From assembly GCA_945861535.1 (NCBI GenBank), contig CAMAUZ010000015.1:1-64000 (forward strand): 64,000 bases of DNA, written 5' to 3'. The notes beneath the pieces were generated by a model that was not told the origin of the DNA, ran no database searches, and worked only from the letters and a program-made list of their open reading frames with translations. The first letter of the stretch is position 1, and every line of letters starts with the position of its first letter. The position numbers and the translations under genes were made by a program. This DNA is from Akkermansia muciniphila. GTDB lineage: Bacteria > Verrucomicrobiota > Verrucomicrobiia > Limisphaerales > BJHT01. Positions 44,817-55,116 of this stretch are shown piece after piece.

Positions 44817-45281
44817 ATGCACGTCGTCCTGCTCGAACCGGAGATTCCGCCCAACACGGGCAATGTCGCGCGGCTCTGCGCGGCCACGCACACGACCCTG
44901 CATCTCATCGAGCCGTTCGGCTTCCAACTTGATGACCGCCAGCTCAAGCGCGCCGGCATGGATTACTGGCGGCAGGTCACCTGGCAACGCTGGCCGAACT
45001 GGACGGAGTTCCGGCGCGCCCTGCCCACGGGCGCGCGGCTGTGGTTGATCGAATCGGATGGGCCGCGGCAGTACGCGGAGGTGGTTTACGGGCCGGATGA
45101 TTATCTCATTTTCGGCCGCGAGACGGCCGGGTTGCCGAAGGCGCTGCTGGCGGAGCATCGCGAAGGGTGGCTGCGCATCCCGATGTTCAACCCGCAGTCC
45201 CGCTCGTTGAACCTCTCGAACTGCGTGGCGCTCGTGCTCTTCGAGGCGCTGCGGCAGCAGGGCTTCGCGGGGGAAGTTTGA
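44817..45281 (+). CDS. trmL: tRNA (cytidine(34)-2'-O)-methyltransferase
   Basis: Methylates the 2'-OH of the wobble nucleotide of certain leucine tRNAs using SAM. A 154-residue minimal SPOUT enzyme. Motif 1 is EPEIPPNTGNVARLC, motif 2 IFGRETAGLP and motif 3 RSLNLSNCVALVLFEAL, together the trefoil-knot SAM site. The length matches TrmL (about 157 in E. coli). It follows truA by 14 nt, giving a small tRNA-modification unit with ruvX upstream. Confidence 0.94.
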   Translation: MHVVLLEPEIPPNTGNVARLCAATHTTLHLIEPFGFQLDDRQLKRAGMDYWRQVTWQRWPNWTEFRRALPTGARLWLIESDGPRQYAEVVYGPDDYLIFGRETAGLPKALLAEHREGWLRIPMFNPQSRSLNLSNCVALVLFEALRQQGFAGEV

Positions 45282-45285
45282 ACGC

Positions 45286-45308
45286 GCCGGATCGGAGATC
45301 GGCGCTCC
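45286..45308. repeat. Half of a family K palindrome
   Basis: CGCCGGATCGGAGATCGGCGCTCC resembles the right arm of 32565-32588 with minor changes and no partner arm. Confidence 0.55.
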
Positions 45309-45402
45309 GTGGGAAGGGACGCCAGGATCCGACGCCACCGCGCGAATCGCGCTCATCACTCCCGGGCTGCACCCCCGCCGACCACCCCGATCTGCGCCCC
45401 CG

Positions 45403-46503
45403 TCATTTCCCCACGATCTCCCGCAGCGCGGCGAGGCAGCGCTGGTTCTCGGCGGGCGTGCCGATGGAAATGCGGATGAACTCGGGGAGCTGGTAGCCGC
45501 CCATCGGCCGCACGATCACGCCGCGCTTCTGCAGCTCACCGACGACGCGCTGGCCGTCGCCGACCTTGATCATGATGAAGTTGGTCGGCGTGGGGACGAA
45601 TTCGAGGCCCAGTTCGCGCAGCGTTTGCTCGAACCGGCGCAGGCCCTCGCGGTTGTTGTGGCGCGTGCGCTGCAGGTGCTCGCGGTCGTCGAGCGCGGCG
45701 TGCGCGGCGGCCTGCGCGAGCGAGTTGATGTTGAAGGGCTGCCGCACTTTCTCCCAGGTCTTGATCAGCTCCGGATGGCCGACGCCGTAGCCGCAGCGGA
45801 AGCCGGCGAGGCCGTAAATCTTCGAGAAGGTACGCATCAACACGAGGTTCGGTCGCACATTGTTCCGGAGCAGCGGCAACAGGTCCACGGCGTCGTCGAG
45901 GAACTCGATATAGGCCTCGTCCATCACCAGCAGGACATGGTCGGGCACGCCGTTGACCAGTTCCACGACCTCCTCGCGCGGGGCGACGGTGCCGGTCGGG
46001 TTGTTCGGATTGGCGACGAACACCACACGCGTCGCCGGCGTGATCGCGCGCAGCATCGCGCGCAGGTCGTGCCCGTAGGCGTGGGCGGGGACGGTGATCA
46101 GATTGGCCCCGGCCATGCGCGCGATGATCGGGTAAATGGCGAAACAATACTGCGAGACGACCACATCGACGCCGGGCGCCATGACCGAATGACCGACGAA
46201 CTCGATGATCTCATTGGAGCCGTTGCCGAGGATCAAATGAGACGGGGTGACGCCGAGTTGGTCGGCAAGTTTTTGTTTCAGGCGGAAGGCGTTGCCATCG
46301 GGATAGAGGTGCGCCTGCGGCAGCATCTGCTGCACGGCGGCAAGGGCGCGAGGCGAGGGGCCGAGCGGGTTCTCGTTCGAGGCGAGCTTGATGATGTCAG
46401 TGGCGGGGATGCCGAGTTCGCGCGCGACTTCCTCGATGGGCCGGCCGGGTTGATAGACGGGCAGCGTGGCGAGCGTGGGATTGAAAGTGATGGGAAAAGC
46501 CAT
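45403..46503 (-). CDS. hisC: Histidinol-phosphate aminotransferase
   Basis: PLP-dependent class I/II aminotransferase that converts imidazole acetol phosphate to histidinol phosphate in histidine synthesis. It has 366 residues. Landmarks are KLASNENPLGPSP near residue 40, ANPNNPTGT (PLP contacts), VMDEAYIEF and the Schiff-base Lys228 in RTFSKIYGLAGFRCGYG. The C-terminal EFIRISIG carries the substrate-carboxylate Arg. No other his genes are near, so this may be the only copy or one of several paralogues with aromatic amino acid activity; the symbol follows overall similarity. Confidence 0.92.
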   Translation of the reverse strand: MAFPITFNPTLATLPVYQPGRPIEEVARELGIPATDIIKLASNENPLGPSPRALAAVQQMLPQAHLYPDGNAFRLKQKLADQLGVTPSHLILGNGSNEIIEFVGHSVMAPGVDVVVSQYCFAIYPIIARMAGANLITVPAHAYGHDLRAMLRAITPATRVVFVANPNNPTGTVAPREEVVELVNGVPDHVLLVMDEAYIEFLDDAVDLLPLLRNNVRPNLVLMRTFSKIYGLAGFRCGYGVGHPELIKTWEKVRQPFNINSLAQAAAHAALDDREHLQRTRHNNREGLRRFEQTLRELGLEFVPTPTNFIMIKVGDGQRVVGELQKRGVIVRPMGGYQLPEFIRISIGTPAENQRCLAALREIVGK

Positions 46504-47137
46504 TGGGTGTGCAGCGCGGCGCGGGGGCCGCAGGTCAGTTTAATGAGTTCGTGAGTTGTTTGTCGGCACCGGAAGCCAGGCCCGGCGGTCGATCTTGGCC
46601 GCGGGATGTTTTGCGCGCCGGGGCCGCGTCGGGCGCGCGCAGACTAGGGGCGGGCGGCGGCAAAACGCCAGTGGCATTTGCCACGCTGACGGGGACGGTG
46701 CCGCCGCCGAATTTATGGAGGCACGACGCCCCAAAAAAAACGCGCTGAGCTGCTTCACCGCCGAGGCACCGGAGGTGAAGCCAAGGGGCGTTGGAGGATT
46801 CGGTCCGGCTCCGGCCCGGGCGTCCGCAATCGACGAAACCCCAACGGAGTGCGCCTTCCCCGGGCGCGGCGAGGTGTCGGGCGGTGCGATGCGGTGCGAT
46901 GCGGATCAATTCCCGCGCGCTGGCCCGGGCGGACCTCGCTGCGGAAGGGGACGTCCGCGCTCCGGGCCGCAGTGTTCGACCGCTGTTTCCCGTACCTTCG
47001 CACGTCTGCGTTGTAACCGGAGAACAACTGCCCGTCGGCGCTGACCAACAACTTGGGGATGCACTGGGGCAGCGGGCCGGGTGGGTTCGCGGAAGGCCAG
47101 CGCCAAGGGCTCCGGCGTGTTGACCGTTGAAAAAAGG
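46504..47137. other. Gene-free interval
   Basis: No convincing gene is seen; open frames here have no family features. The stretch GGTGCGATGCGGTGCGATGCGG near 46885-46906 is a short tandem repeat. Promoters for hisC and for upstream transcription are expected at the left end but were not identified. Confidence 0.6.
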
Positions 47138-47213
47138 TGGTGGGCGATGAGGGACTCGAACCCCCGACCAACTGCGTGTAAAGCAGACGCGCTAGCCACT
47201 GCGCCAATCGCCC
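47138..47213 (-). tRNA. tRNA-Val(TAC)
   Basis: 76 nt with encoded CCA. Acceptor GGGCGAT/ATCGCCC; D-arm GCGC/GCGC; anticodon loop TTTACAC with anticodon TAC (complement of 47178-47180); T-arm GGGGG TTCGAGT CCCTC. The bottom pair of the anticodon stem is a T-T mismatch. Reads GUA and, with wobble modification, other valine codons. Confidence 0.96.
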
Positions 47214-47532
47214 AACCAATTGAACCGAAAGAGAATTACAAATCGGACCGGATCGCCCAACCAGCGTTCGATCCGCGGCTTTTCGGAATCCCGCCATGGC
47301 GCCAGCCGCGCACCACAGAAGCACACCCACAACCCACCGGAAAACTTTTGGCCAGCCTCAAATTACGCGGATTGGGCGGGTTGCGCGCCATCGGGGGCGG
47401 ACTATCCGGGCTTCCGGGCGGCAGGCAAGCTTGTTTGAAAATCACCGGCTGCCAACGCAGTGATTCATTAAAAGAACTCCGGATATGCCGCCGCCGGAGC
47501 TGCTGGCACCCCGAGACGGGAGGCGATTGCGT
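47214..47532. other. Gene-free interval
   Basis: About 320 nt upstream of the tRNA and downstream of the L,D-transpeptidase gene. It is less GC-rich than the neighbourhood. It should contain the tRNA promoter; nothing else was recognised. Confidence 0.6.
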
Positions 47533-48147
47533 TCACCGCCGGGTGATCCACACCAGGGTGCCGACGGGCGCGGCGGCGTAGAGCGGGAGCAGGTCGGCGG
47601 CGGCAAGGTGGACACAACCGCCGGATGCGGGACGGCCGATGGTGGCTTCGTCGCCGGTGCCGTGGATGTAGATGTAGCGTGCGTAGGTGTCCACGTTGCC
47701 GCCGCGATTGAAGCCGTCGTCGAGACCGGCGAGCCACAGGATGCGATGGGTGATGGCACCGGGGATCATGCCGTCGGCGAGATTTCCCACCGGCAGGCGG
47801 TCGCGGAAAATGGTGCCGACCGGCTGCGCGCCGCCGTGTTTCTCCGCGATGCGATGCAACCCCAGCGGCGTGCGGTTCGAGCCGGCGATCTGCCCGATGC
47901 CGTGACGCGAGGTGGAGCAGCGAAAGGTTTGCCGCAGTTCGTATGCGTCACTGGCGGCCTTGCCGGTCTCGGCGAGCAGTTTGATTTCACCGGTGCGGGC
48001 GCGGCGTTTCACGAACCACTCCAGGCGCTGCGTGGCGATGCGAACGACGAGCACGTGGCGCGGGAGCGGGACGCCAAGCCGCGCGGCGGTGAGCAGCAGC
48101 TTCGACGGCAGTCGCGGGGCGCGCGGTGGGCGGGCGGGGGCGTTCAT
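47533..48147 (-). CDS. L,D-transpeptidase (YkuD family)
   Basis: Forms 3-3 cross-links in peptidoglycan or attaches envelope proteins to it. A 204-residue protein with the YkuD catalytic domain at about 30-203. The active centre is RYIYIHGTGDEATIGRP (His162) followed by SGGCVHLAAADL, with nucleophile Cys178 of the S-x-G-C motif. The usual Arg after Cys-Val is His. No cleavable signal peptide is obvious from ATG 48147, which is unusual for an enzyme acting in the periplasm; the N-terminus is Arg/Pro-rich with a weak hydrophobic stretch. Confidence 0.85.
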   Translation of the reverse strand: MNAPARPPRAPRLPSKLLLTAARLGVPLPRHVLVVRIATQRLEWFVKRRARTGEIKLLAETGKAASDAYELRQTFRCSTSRHGIGQIAGSNRTPLGLHRIAEKHGGAQPVGTIFRDRLPVGNLADGMIPGAITHRILWLAGLDDGFNRGGNVDTYARYIYIHGTGDEATIGRPASGGCVHLAAADLLPLYAAAPVGTLVWITRR

Positions 48148-48245
48148 GGATTCAAGATGCAAGGAAGGTGGATGTCCCCCGAGCGATTGACTGGGGTGCT
48201 TCAGTGGTTCTTGCGATCGCGCGGACAGCAGGTCCAGCCCAGCCC

Positions 48246-48343
48246 TTGTAGGAGACGACGTAAGGAGACTCCAACCTCCTTTTTTTTCCCCAACCGCGCG
48301 CCTTCCGGAGAAAAGTTAGAGTCTCCTCACGTCGTCTCCTACA
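48246..48343. repeat. Family E inverted repeat (copy 2), overlapping the argA end
   Basis: TTGTAGGAGACGACGTAAGG on the left and CCTCACGTCGTCTCCTACA on the right, with a run of eight T in the loop. The right arm supplies the last residues and the TAA stop of argA. Confidence 0.88.
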
Positions 48344-49680
48344 GGCGGCTGGGCCGCGGCCGCCGCCGGCTTCGCGCGCTCGGGCGTCGCGAAACCGGAA
48401 CGCGTGAACTTCTTGACGAGAATCTTCGAGTTGCGGCCGCTCTGGTCGTATTTCTCGCGGCGCGTGGGCGGCAGGTCCTCGGGCGTACCTTCCACGAAGC
48501 CGCCTTTGCTGATGAAATAATTGAACGCCTGCGTGGAGAGCGTGATCAATTCATCAAGTCCCATCTCGACCGCCTTGTTCTCGACGAACTGGATGAGCTT
48601 GCGCCCGATGCCCTGGTTTTCGTGCGACGGGCTGACGTAGAGAAAGGCCAGTTCGCCGGTGTTGGACTCGGGATACACATGCAGTGCGACGCACGCCACG
48701 GGGTTGCGGTCGATCTCGAAGAGGTAGTAGTCGCCCACGTTTTTCTCGATCATCGCGCGGGTGCGTTTCACCAGTTCCTGCGTGGCCATCGAGGCCTTGG
48801 TGAGCCGCAGCAGCGCGCGGATGTCCTGTTTCAGCAAGGGCCGGATTTGCTGGTACTCGCTGGCGTAAATCAGCGTGCCGATGCCTTCGTTGGAAAAAAC
48901 TTCAGCGAGCAATCCCTCGTCCACGCGGCCATTGATGATGTGAACGCGCTGCACGCCCCGATTACATGCCGCGGCGGCGTGGACGGCCTTGGAAATCATC
49001 TCCGGCTGGAACTCGTAGCGATGGTGCGCGAGCAACTCGTCCAGGTCCGACACGCGCAACTGCCGGAGCAAGCGCCCGTGCCGCACCAGGCCGTCGGCGG
49101 TGGTCATGAAAATCAACTTCACCGCCTTGAGCGCCTCGGCCAGCGCTACGGCGACGGCATCCGAATTCACGCGATAGGTGCGACCGTCGCCATCAAAGCC
49201 GAGCGGCGGCACCACGGGGATGATGCCCTGCGCGAGGAGCATCTGGAGCATCTCGGTATCCACGCGCTCGACCTTGCCCGTGAGTTGGTGATCGACGCCG
49301 CCGATGATGCCGAGCGGATGCGCGATGATGGCGTTGGTGGAGACGGCGCGCAGGTCGTTCGCGGAGAGGCCCTCGAGGATTTCGTGCGTGAGGCGGTTGG
49401 CCGCGGTGAGCGCGAGTTTGAGCGTCTCGGCGTTGGTGATGCCGGTGCCGTCGAGGTTGGAAGCGGTGACTTTTTGCTCGGCGGCGAGCGCCTGGATTTG
49501 CGCGGCGGCCCCATGCACGAGCACCACGCGGATGCTCAGTGAGCGCAGGACGGCGAGGTCCAGCAGCAGGGTGGCAAAGTTGTCATCCGTGACGACCGCG
49601 CCATCCATCATGATGACGAAGGTCTTGTCGCGGAACCGTGGGATGTATTGCAGGATGCCCCGCAGGTCGGTTGGTTTCAC
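48316..49680 (-). CDS. argA: Amino-acid N-acetyltransferase (N-acetylglutamate synthase)
   Basis: Acetylates glutamate with acetyl-CoA, the first step of arginine synthesis. The 454-residue protein has the classical ArgA layout: an amino-acid kinase-like domain (about 1-290: FVIMMDGAVV, VLVHGAAAQI, NSDAVAVALAEAL) that serves as the arginine sensor, and a GNAT domain (about 295-440) with the acetyl-CoA loop SPSHENQGIGRKLIQFV. The last residues, PPVGDDVRRL, come from the arm of a family E repeat rather than from an ancestral C-terminus. Monocistronic as far as can be seen. Confidence 0.93.
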   Translation of the reverse strand: MKPTDLRGILQYIPRFRDKTFVIMMDGAVVTDDNFATLLLDLAVLRSLSIRVVLVHGAAAQIQALAAEQKVTASNLDGTGITNAETLKLALTAANRLTHEILEGLSANDLRAVSTNAIIAHPLGIIGGVDHQLTGKVERVDTEMLQMLLAQGIIPVVPPLGFDGDGRTYRVNSDAVAVALAEALKAVKLIFMTTADGLVRHGRLLRQLRVSDLDELLAHHRYEFQPEMISKAVHAAAACNRGVQRVHIINGRVDEGLLAEVFSNEGIGTLIYASEYQQIRPLLKQDIRALLRLTKASMATQELVKRTRAMIEKNVGDYYLFEIDRNPVACVALHVYPESNTGELAFLYVSPSHENQGIGRKLIQFVENKAVEMGLDELITLSTQAFNYFISKGGFVEGTPEDLPPTRREKYDQSGRNSKILVKKFTRSGFATPERAKPAAAAAQPPVGDDVRRL

Positions 49681-50383
49681 TTCTCGATTCCGTCATGCAC
49701 GACGGGCGGCCTTTGTAATTCCCGCGGCCCGCGATTCAACCTTTATTTCCCCGGCCGCCCCGATTTGGCGGGCCGGGGCGGAAGCTCAAAGAATAAAGCT
49801 CAAAGCTCAAGGGAAGCAGCAAGCTCCAGAAGCCAAAATGCGCGCGGGGGGATGCTGTGGTTCGCGATCAGTGAGGCCGACGCCCGCGGTCCCGCCGCGG
49901 TGCCGACGAAAAACGTCCGCACTCCAGACCCCGGGCTGAGTCTTGGTGCGAATGGGAGGTGCAAGAAACTGGCGCGCCCCGTCGGCGGCGCGGAAACAGA
50001 TCACAGGCGTTCTCATCACGCTGCCTCACGGCGACTCCGAGCCGGACCCGATTGCGACCATCGCCCGGTCCCGACCCTGCAGCGGCGCAACGGGGTGATG
50101 TACTGGATACCCGGCAGACCGAGCCGGATGTCCGCAGTCTCCTGACACACGCCGGATGCAAAGCGGAAAGAGTACGACGAAATGCCCTGGCACAGGCATG
50201 GTGGGCAGCGTGATTCAGTTGCAGAACAGACCCGTGCGCGGCCAGAAAGGCCCGCCTCATCTCCCGCGCGCCGGACGCGCCTGCGCCCGCCTCGTCGATG
50301 CTGAAACTTTTCTCCCGCCATCCGCGTCTCTGTCCCCAGCGCGATGACAATCCGTCGCATGAATTTCAACCCGCCCCAACTCT
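49681..50383. other. Gene-free divergent interval
   Basis: About 700 nt between divergent argA and the DUF1501 gene. It has one small tandem patch, AAGCTCAAAG near 49789-49810, but no convincing open frame, RNA or long palindrome. Promoters for both genes must lie here but I could not choose them with confidence. Confidence 0.6.
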
Positions 50384-51817
50384 ATGAACGCCGCTGAACA
50401 ATTTCTCCGCGACCACTCCGCACGCCCCGAGGACGCCTTTCTCACGCGCCGCCAGTGGTTGAACCGTTTCGGCATGGGCTTCGGCACGCTCGGTCTGGCC
50501 ACGTTGCTCGGTGAAAACTTCGCCGCCCAGTCCGCCAGCGCCGCGCCCGGCGGCTCGCTCAATCCGCTCGCGCCGCGCGACCCGCATTTCACGGCGAAAG
50601 CCAAACATGTCGTCCACATTTTCGCCCAAGGCGCGCCGTCGCAGGTGGACACTTGGGACCCGAAGCCGGCGCTGACGAAGCACGACGGCCAGAAGATGCC
50701 CGGGGCCGGCGGGGTGGCGTTCGGGTCGCCGTTCAAGTTCACCAAGCAGGGGCAGTCCGGGATCGAGGCCAGCGAGGTTTTCCCGCAGCTCGCCAAGCAC
50801 GTGGACGAGCTGGCCGTCATCCGCTCGATGCACACGGACATCCCGGCGCACGAGGTCGCCACCGTGTTCATAAACACCGGCTCGCTGCGCCTTTCCAAGC
50901 CGAGCCTCGGCGCATGGGCGCTCTACGGACTCGGCACGATCAACCAGAACATGCCCGGTTTCATTGCGTTGCGGCCGGGCAACAATCCCTCCGGCGGCAC
51001 GCAGAACTGGCAGTCGGCGTTTCTCCCCGGGATTTTCCAAGGCACGAGCATCAACACGAAGAACCCCAACGTGGAGGAGATGATCGAGAACATCCGCAAC
51101 CGTTACTTCGATCAAAAGGAGCAGCGCCGGCAGCTCGACCTCGTCCACCAACTCAACGCGATTCATTCGCAAAATCTCCAGAAGGACGCGCAACTCGAGG
51201 CGCGCATCGAGGCGTTCGAGATGGCCTACAAGATGCAGATGGCCGCCACCGACGCCTTCGACATCACCAAGGAACCCGACGCGATGCGGCAGCTCTACGG
51301 CACGAGCGCGCAGGGCAATCAGATGCTCATCGCGCGCCGCCTGATTGAACGCGGCGTGCGCTTCGTGCAGGTCTGGGCCGGCGGCTGGGATCATCATAAC
51401 AACCTCGAGACCCGCCTCGCCGGCAGCGCCCGCGAGATCGATCAGCCGGCCGCGGCTTTCCTCACCGATTTGAAACAGCGCGGCCTGCTCGACCAGACGC
51501 TCGTCCTCTGGGGCGGCGAATTCGGCCGCAAGCCCAGCCGCGACCGCAATGGTAATGACAACGCCGGCCGCGATCACAACAACCGCGGCTTCTGCGCATG
51601 GATGGCCGGCGGCGGCATCAAGGGCGGCACCCTCCACGGCGCGACGGATGAATTCGGTGGCACCGCCGTGAAGGACAAAATGCACATCCACGATCTCCAC
51701 GCCACGATCCTCCAGTTGCTCGGCTTCAATCACGAGAAACTCACCTTCCGCTACAACGGCCGCGATTTCCGCCTCACCGACAACTTCGGCAAAGTCGCCC
51801 GCAACATCATCGCATGA
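50384..51817 (+). CDS. DUF1501 (sulfatase-like) secreted protein
   Basis: A 477-residue protein of the DUF1501 family, a sulfatase/alkaline-phosphatase-fold group very abundant in Planctomycetes and Verrucomicrobia. The N-terminus carries a Tat-like signal: TRRQWLNRFGMGFGTLGLA with the Arg pair at 22-23. Family motifs include HVVHIFAQGAPSQVDTWDPK, VWAGGWDHHNN, LVLWGGEFGRKP, RDHNNRGFCAWMAGGGIKGG and HIHDLHATILQLLGF. The gene usually pairs with a PSD1/DUF1549/DUF1553 cytochrome gene; here that partner follows after 710 nt of repeats, in reversed order relative to most genomes. The reaction is unknown. Confidence 0.93.
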   Translation: MNAAEQFLRDHSARPEDAFLTRRQWLNRFGMGFGTLGLATLLGENFAAQSASAAPGGSLNPLAPRDPHFTAKAKHVVHIFAQGAPSQVDTWDPKPALTKHDGQKMPGAGGVAFGSPFKFTKQGQSGIEASEVFPQLAKHVDELAVIRSMHTDIPAHEVATVFINTGSLRLSKPSLGAWALYGLGTINQNMPGFIALRPGNNPSGGTQNWQSAFLPGIFQGTSINTKNPNVEEMIENIRNRYFDQKEQRRQLDLVHQLNAIHSQNLQKDAQLEARIEAFEMAYKMQMAATDAFDITKEPDAMRQLYGTSAQGNQMLIARRLIERGVRFVQVWAGGWDHHNNLETRLAGSAREIDQPAAAFLTDLKQRGLLDQTLVLWGGEFGRKPSRDRNGNDNAGRDHNNRGFCAWMAGGGIKGGTLHGATDEFGGTAVKDKMHIHDLHATILQLLGFNHEKLTFRYNGRDFRLTDNFGKVARNIIA

Positions 51818-51837
51818 GGTGAAGGAAACCAGAAAGG

Positions 51838-52480
51838 GAACCACCAAGACGCGATGAGCACAGAGCAGCGAAGCCGCAACCCAAGGAGCGCGGCTGTGTC
51901 CGCCGAGGACCAGCCGCAGCGGCCTCAAGCCCTCGCAGGCACACATTGGAATCAGAGCCGTCCCTTGCGGACACCCTGCTGCGGCTGGTGCGCCGCGCAC
52001 ACAGCCGCGCTCCGGGAGAAATCTTCGCGGCGCGCGCGGATTTCTCCGCTGCTGTGGTCGCCAGCCGACGAGCAAACAATTATTGCCAACACGTGGCTCT
52101 TGGTCCCGGAGGGACGCCGCAGGAAATTAGCCGGGGGCAAGCCCGCGCAGCGGGCGCGGCCCCCGGTTGCGCCGCCGAACGGGCCATGCCCCAGCGGGGC
52201 ATCGAAGAAGTTTTTGGCAGCGTCCGCCCCGCTGCGTTTCCGCCATCCCTCGGCACCGCGGGCCTTTTTCTTCGATGCCCCGTTGGGGCACGGAGCCAAG
52301 CGGCACCGCTTCCGGGGGCGGCGTCCGCTGCCGCGGACTTGCCCCCGGCTAATCTCCTCCGGTGTCCCGCCGGGACGGAAAACGGGCGGTCGCGCCCAGC
52401 CCCGGAAAACCCCCGGCGTACGAATGGCGTTCCAAACTCGTCCAGTTGCGGCTCCGCCGCGGTTTGTCCATCGAGCGTCT
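51838..52480. repeat. Composite repeat (family B + family C), second copy
   Basis: Contains family B copy 4 (51885-52013) and family C copy 3 (52103-52376). Flanks are shared with 17092-17790: a leading GACGCGATG-type stretch and a trailing GCGTTCCAAACTCG (52427-52440). It fills almost the whole gap between the DUF1501 and PSD1 genes. Confidence 0.85.
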
Positions 52481-52527
52481 GTATCTCAACAGCAGCGGCC
52501 CCACTGAATTGTTTCACCTAAATCCTT

Positions 52528-55116
52528 ATGCGCATTTCCTCCGCCTCCTTGTTGATACGCCAGCTTGTTGCCGCCAGCCGCGCGCTGGCTGTCGCGCTCA
52601 CGCTGTTCGCCACCGCCACCGTCACCACCGCTGCGGTTAAAAAGCCCCTCCCACCGCCGGTCAAGCCCCCCGTCCCAGCCCCTGCGACCGCGCCAGCCGC
52701 AGCCGCGGCCACGGCGACCGCCCCCACTCTCACCGCCGCACAAACGGAATTCTTCGAAAACAAAATCCGCCCCGTCCTCGCGACCAGTTGCCTCAAATGC
52801 CACAACGCCGCCGAAGGCAAGACCAAGGGCGGCCTCGCGCTCGACACGCGCGAAGGCGTGCTCAAAGGCGGCGACACCGGCCCCGCCGTCGTCCCCGGCA
52901 ATCCCGACCGCAGCCTCCTCATCAAAGCCATTCGTTACACCGACGCCGATCTCCAGATGCCGCCCAAAGGCGAGAAACTCTCCGACACCCAGATCGCCGA
53001 CTTCGTGAACTGGGTGAAAATGGGCGCGCCCCTTCCGCCCGCCGGCAAGACCAAGTACGCCGGCACCGCCACCGCCAAATCCCAGCATTGGGCTTTCCAA
53101 GCCGTCCGCAAGATCACGCCGCCCACCGTCACGCAATCCGCCTGGGTGGCCAATCCGCTCGACGCCTTCATTCTCGCCAAGCTCGAGGAGAAAGGCATGA
53201 AACCCAACGTCCCCGCCGACAAGCGCACGCTGATCCGCCGCGTCACCTTCGATCTCATCGGCCTGCCGCCCACGCCCGCGGAAGTGAAAGCCTTCGTCGA
53301 GGACACCGCGAAAGACGCCTACGAAAAACTCGTGGACCGCCTCCTCCAATCCCCGCACTACGGCGAGCGCTGGGGCCGCTACTGGCTCGATGTCGCCCGC
53401 TATTCCGACACCAAGGGCGAGGCCGCCAAACGCCGCGAGACGCCCGTGTATCCGTACGCGTGGACTTACCGTGATTACGTCATCCGCTCCTTCAACGAGG
53501 ACAAGCCCCTCCCGCAATTCATCATCGAGCAGATTGCCGCCGACAAGATGCCGGGCCTCAAGGACCGCGCGAACCTCGCCGCGCTGGGCTTCCTCACCGT
53601 CGGCGACCACTTCAACGGCAACAACAACGACATCATCAACGACCGCATCGACGTCGTGACCAAGGGCTTCCAGGCGCTCACCGTCACTTGCGCCCGCTGC
53701 CACGACCACATGTTCGATCCCATCCCGCAGCGCGACTACTATTCGCTGCACGGCATCTTCGCCAGCAGCATGGAGCCGAAGGAACTCCCCATCATCGGCA
53801 GCCCGCCCGACAAAACCGCCGCGCAGGAATATTGGAAACAACGCACCCAACTCCAAAGCCAGCTCGAAAGCTTCGGCAAGGGCGGCAAAGGCAAGGACAA
53901 CAAAAACCTCGCCAAGGAAAAACTCGAACTCCAGGCCCGCCTCGACGCGCTCGATGTCAACCATCCCGGCGCCCCCGGTCGCGCGATGATTCTCGAGGAC
54001 AAGGACAAACCCGGCGACTCCCCGATTTTCCTCCGCGGTGAGGCCGAGAACAAGGGCGACCTCGTCCCGCGCCGTTATCTCGAAGTCATCAACGGCGCGG
54101 TCCGCCGGCCTTTCTCCTACGGCAGCGGCCGCCTCGAACTCGCCTACGCCATCGGCAACCGTAACAACCCGCTCACCGCCCGCGTGATGGTCAACCGCGT
54201 CTGGCTCCACCATTTCGGCGAAGGCATCGTCACCACGCCCGACGACTTCGGCACGCAATCCGCGCCGCCGAGCCATCCCGAGCTGCTCGACTGGCTCGCA
54301 ACCACTTATATGGACCTCGGCTGGTCGATGAAGAAACTGCACAAACTCATCCTGCTCTCGAACACCTACCAGCAGAGCAGCGCGAACAATCCCCGCTACG
54401 CCCAGACCGATCCCTTCAACCGCCTCCTCTGGCGCGCGAACATCCGTCGCCTCGAGTTCGAGCCGCTCCGCGATTCCATCCTCGCCATGGGCGGCGTGCT
54501 CGACCGCACCGTCGGCGGCCGCTCGGTGAACCTCGCCGGCGAACCCGGCGGCGGCCGCATGATCAAGGGCCTGGGCAAAGCCGCCGGCTCGCTCCGCCCC
54601 GTCGGCTCCTACTCCACGCGCCGCACCGTCTATGGCTACATTGACCGCGCCAACCTCGCCGAGATGTTCAACCACTTCGATTTCGCCTCGCCCGAAATGC
54701 CCACCGGCAAACGCTACGAAACCATCGTCCCGCAACAGGCGCTCTTCCTGATGAACAGCCCGCTCGTCATCGAACAGGCGCGCAACCTCGTGAACCGTTC
54801 TGATTTCCAAAGCCTCAGCGACCCCGACGACCGCGTCACCTGGCTCTACGAACTCATCTTCCAACGCGCCCCCAGCCCCACCGAACTCAAGCTCGGCCTG
54901 CTCTTCTTCGAGGACGCCCCGATCGCCTCCTCCGGCTCCGCCGAGGTCGCCCTGCCCGTCTCCACCTCTCCGGCGACCACGCCCGTCGTCGCACCCGGCA
55001 AAGGCCGCCCGGCCCTGCGCGGTCCGGCACAAGGTGCGGCGGCAAAGCCCCTCACCGTCTGGGCCGAATTCGCCCACGCCCTCCTGCTCACCAACGAGGC
55101 ATCGTACGTGAACTGA
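52528..55116 (+). CDS. PSD1-type planctomycete cytochrome c protein (DUF1549/DUF1553)
   Basis: An 862-residue secreted protein. A signal sequence (about 1-36) is followed by a Pro/Ala linker. The PSCyt1 domain carries the heme motif SCLKCH (near residue 90) and [21 protein letters not shown]. PSCyt2/DUF1549 follows at about 205-400 ([15 protein letters not shown], then [17 protein letters not shown]) and contains a second heme-like CARCHDH. PSD1/DUF1553 occupies about 520-790 ([43 protein letters not shown]). These proteins are thought to be large outer-surface oxidoreductases linked to polysaccharide use, which is not proven. Partner of the DUF1501 gene upstream. Confidence 0.93.
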   Translation: MRISSASLLIRQLVAASRALAVALTLFATATVTTAAVKKPLPPPVKPPVPAPATAPAAAAATATAPTLTAAQTEFFENKIRPVLATSCLKCHNAAEGKTKGGLALDTREGVLKGGDTGPAVVPGNPDRSLLIKAIRYTDADLQMPPKGEKLSDTQIADFVNWVKMGAPLPPAGKTKYAGTATAKSQHWAFQAVRKITPPTVTQSAWVANPLDAFILAKLEEKGMKPNVPADKRTLIRRVTFDLIGLPPTPAEVKAFVEDTAKDAYEKLVDRLLQSPHYGERWGRYWLDVARYSDTKGEAAKRRETPVYPYAWTYRDYVIRSFNEDKPLPQFIIEQIAADKMPGLKDRANLAALGFLTVGDHFNGNNNDIINDRIDVVTKGFQALTVTCARCHDHMFDPIPQRDYYSLHGIFASSMEPKELPIIGSPPDKTAAQEYWKQRTQLQSQLESFGKGGKGKDNKNLAKEKLELQARLDALDVNHPGAPGRAMILEDKDKPGDSPIFLRGEAENKGDLVPRRYLEVINGAVRRPFSYGSGRLELAYAIGNRNNPLTARVMVNRVWLHHFGEGIVTTPDDFGTQSAPPSHPELLDWLATTYMDLGWSMKKLHKLILLSNTYQQSSANNPRYAQTDPFNRLLWRANIRRLEFEPLRDSILAMGGVLDRTVGGRSVNLAGEPGGGRMIKGLGKAAGSLRPVGSYSTRRTVYGYIDRANLAEMFNHFDFASPEMPTGKRYETIVPQQALFLMNSPLVIEQARNLVNRSDFQSLSDPDDRVTWLYELIFQRAPSPTELKLGLLFFEDAPIASSGSAEVALPVSTSPATTPVVAPGKGRPALRGPAQGAAAKPLTVWAEFAHALLLTNEASYVN

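Noticed and set aside
46556-47044. 162-codon plus-strand frame between hisC and tRNA-Val
   Set aside because: Arg/Gly/Ala-rich without motif or ribosome binding site; probably non-coding.
47485-49542. 685-codon plus-strand frame opposite the L,D-transpeptidase and argA
   Set aside because: Crosses two well-supported genes in antisense and has no family features.
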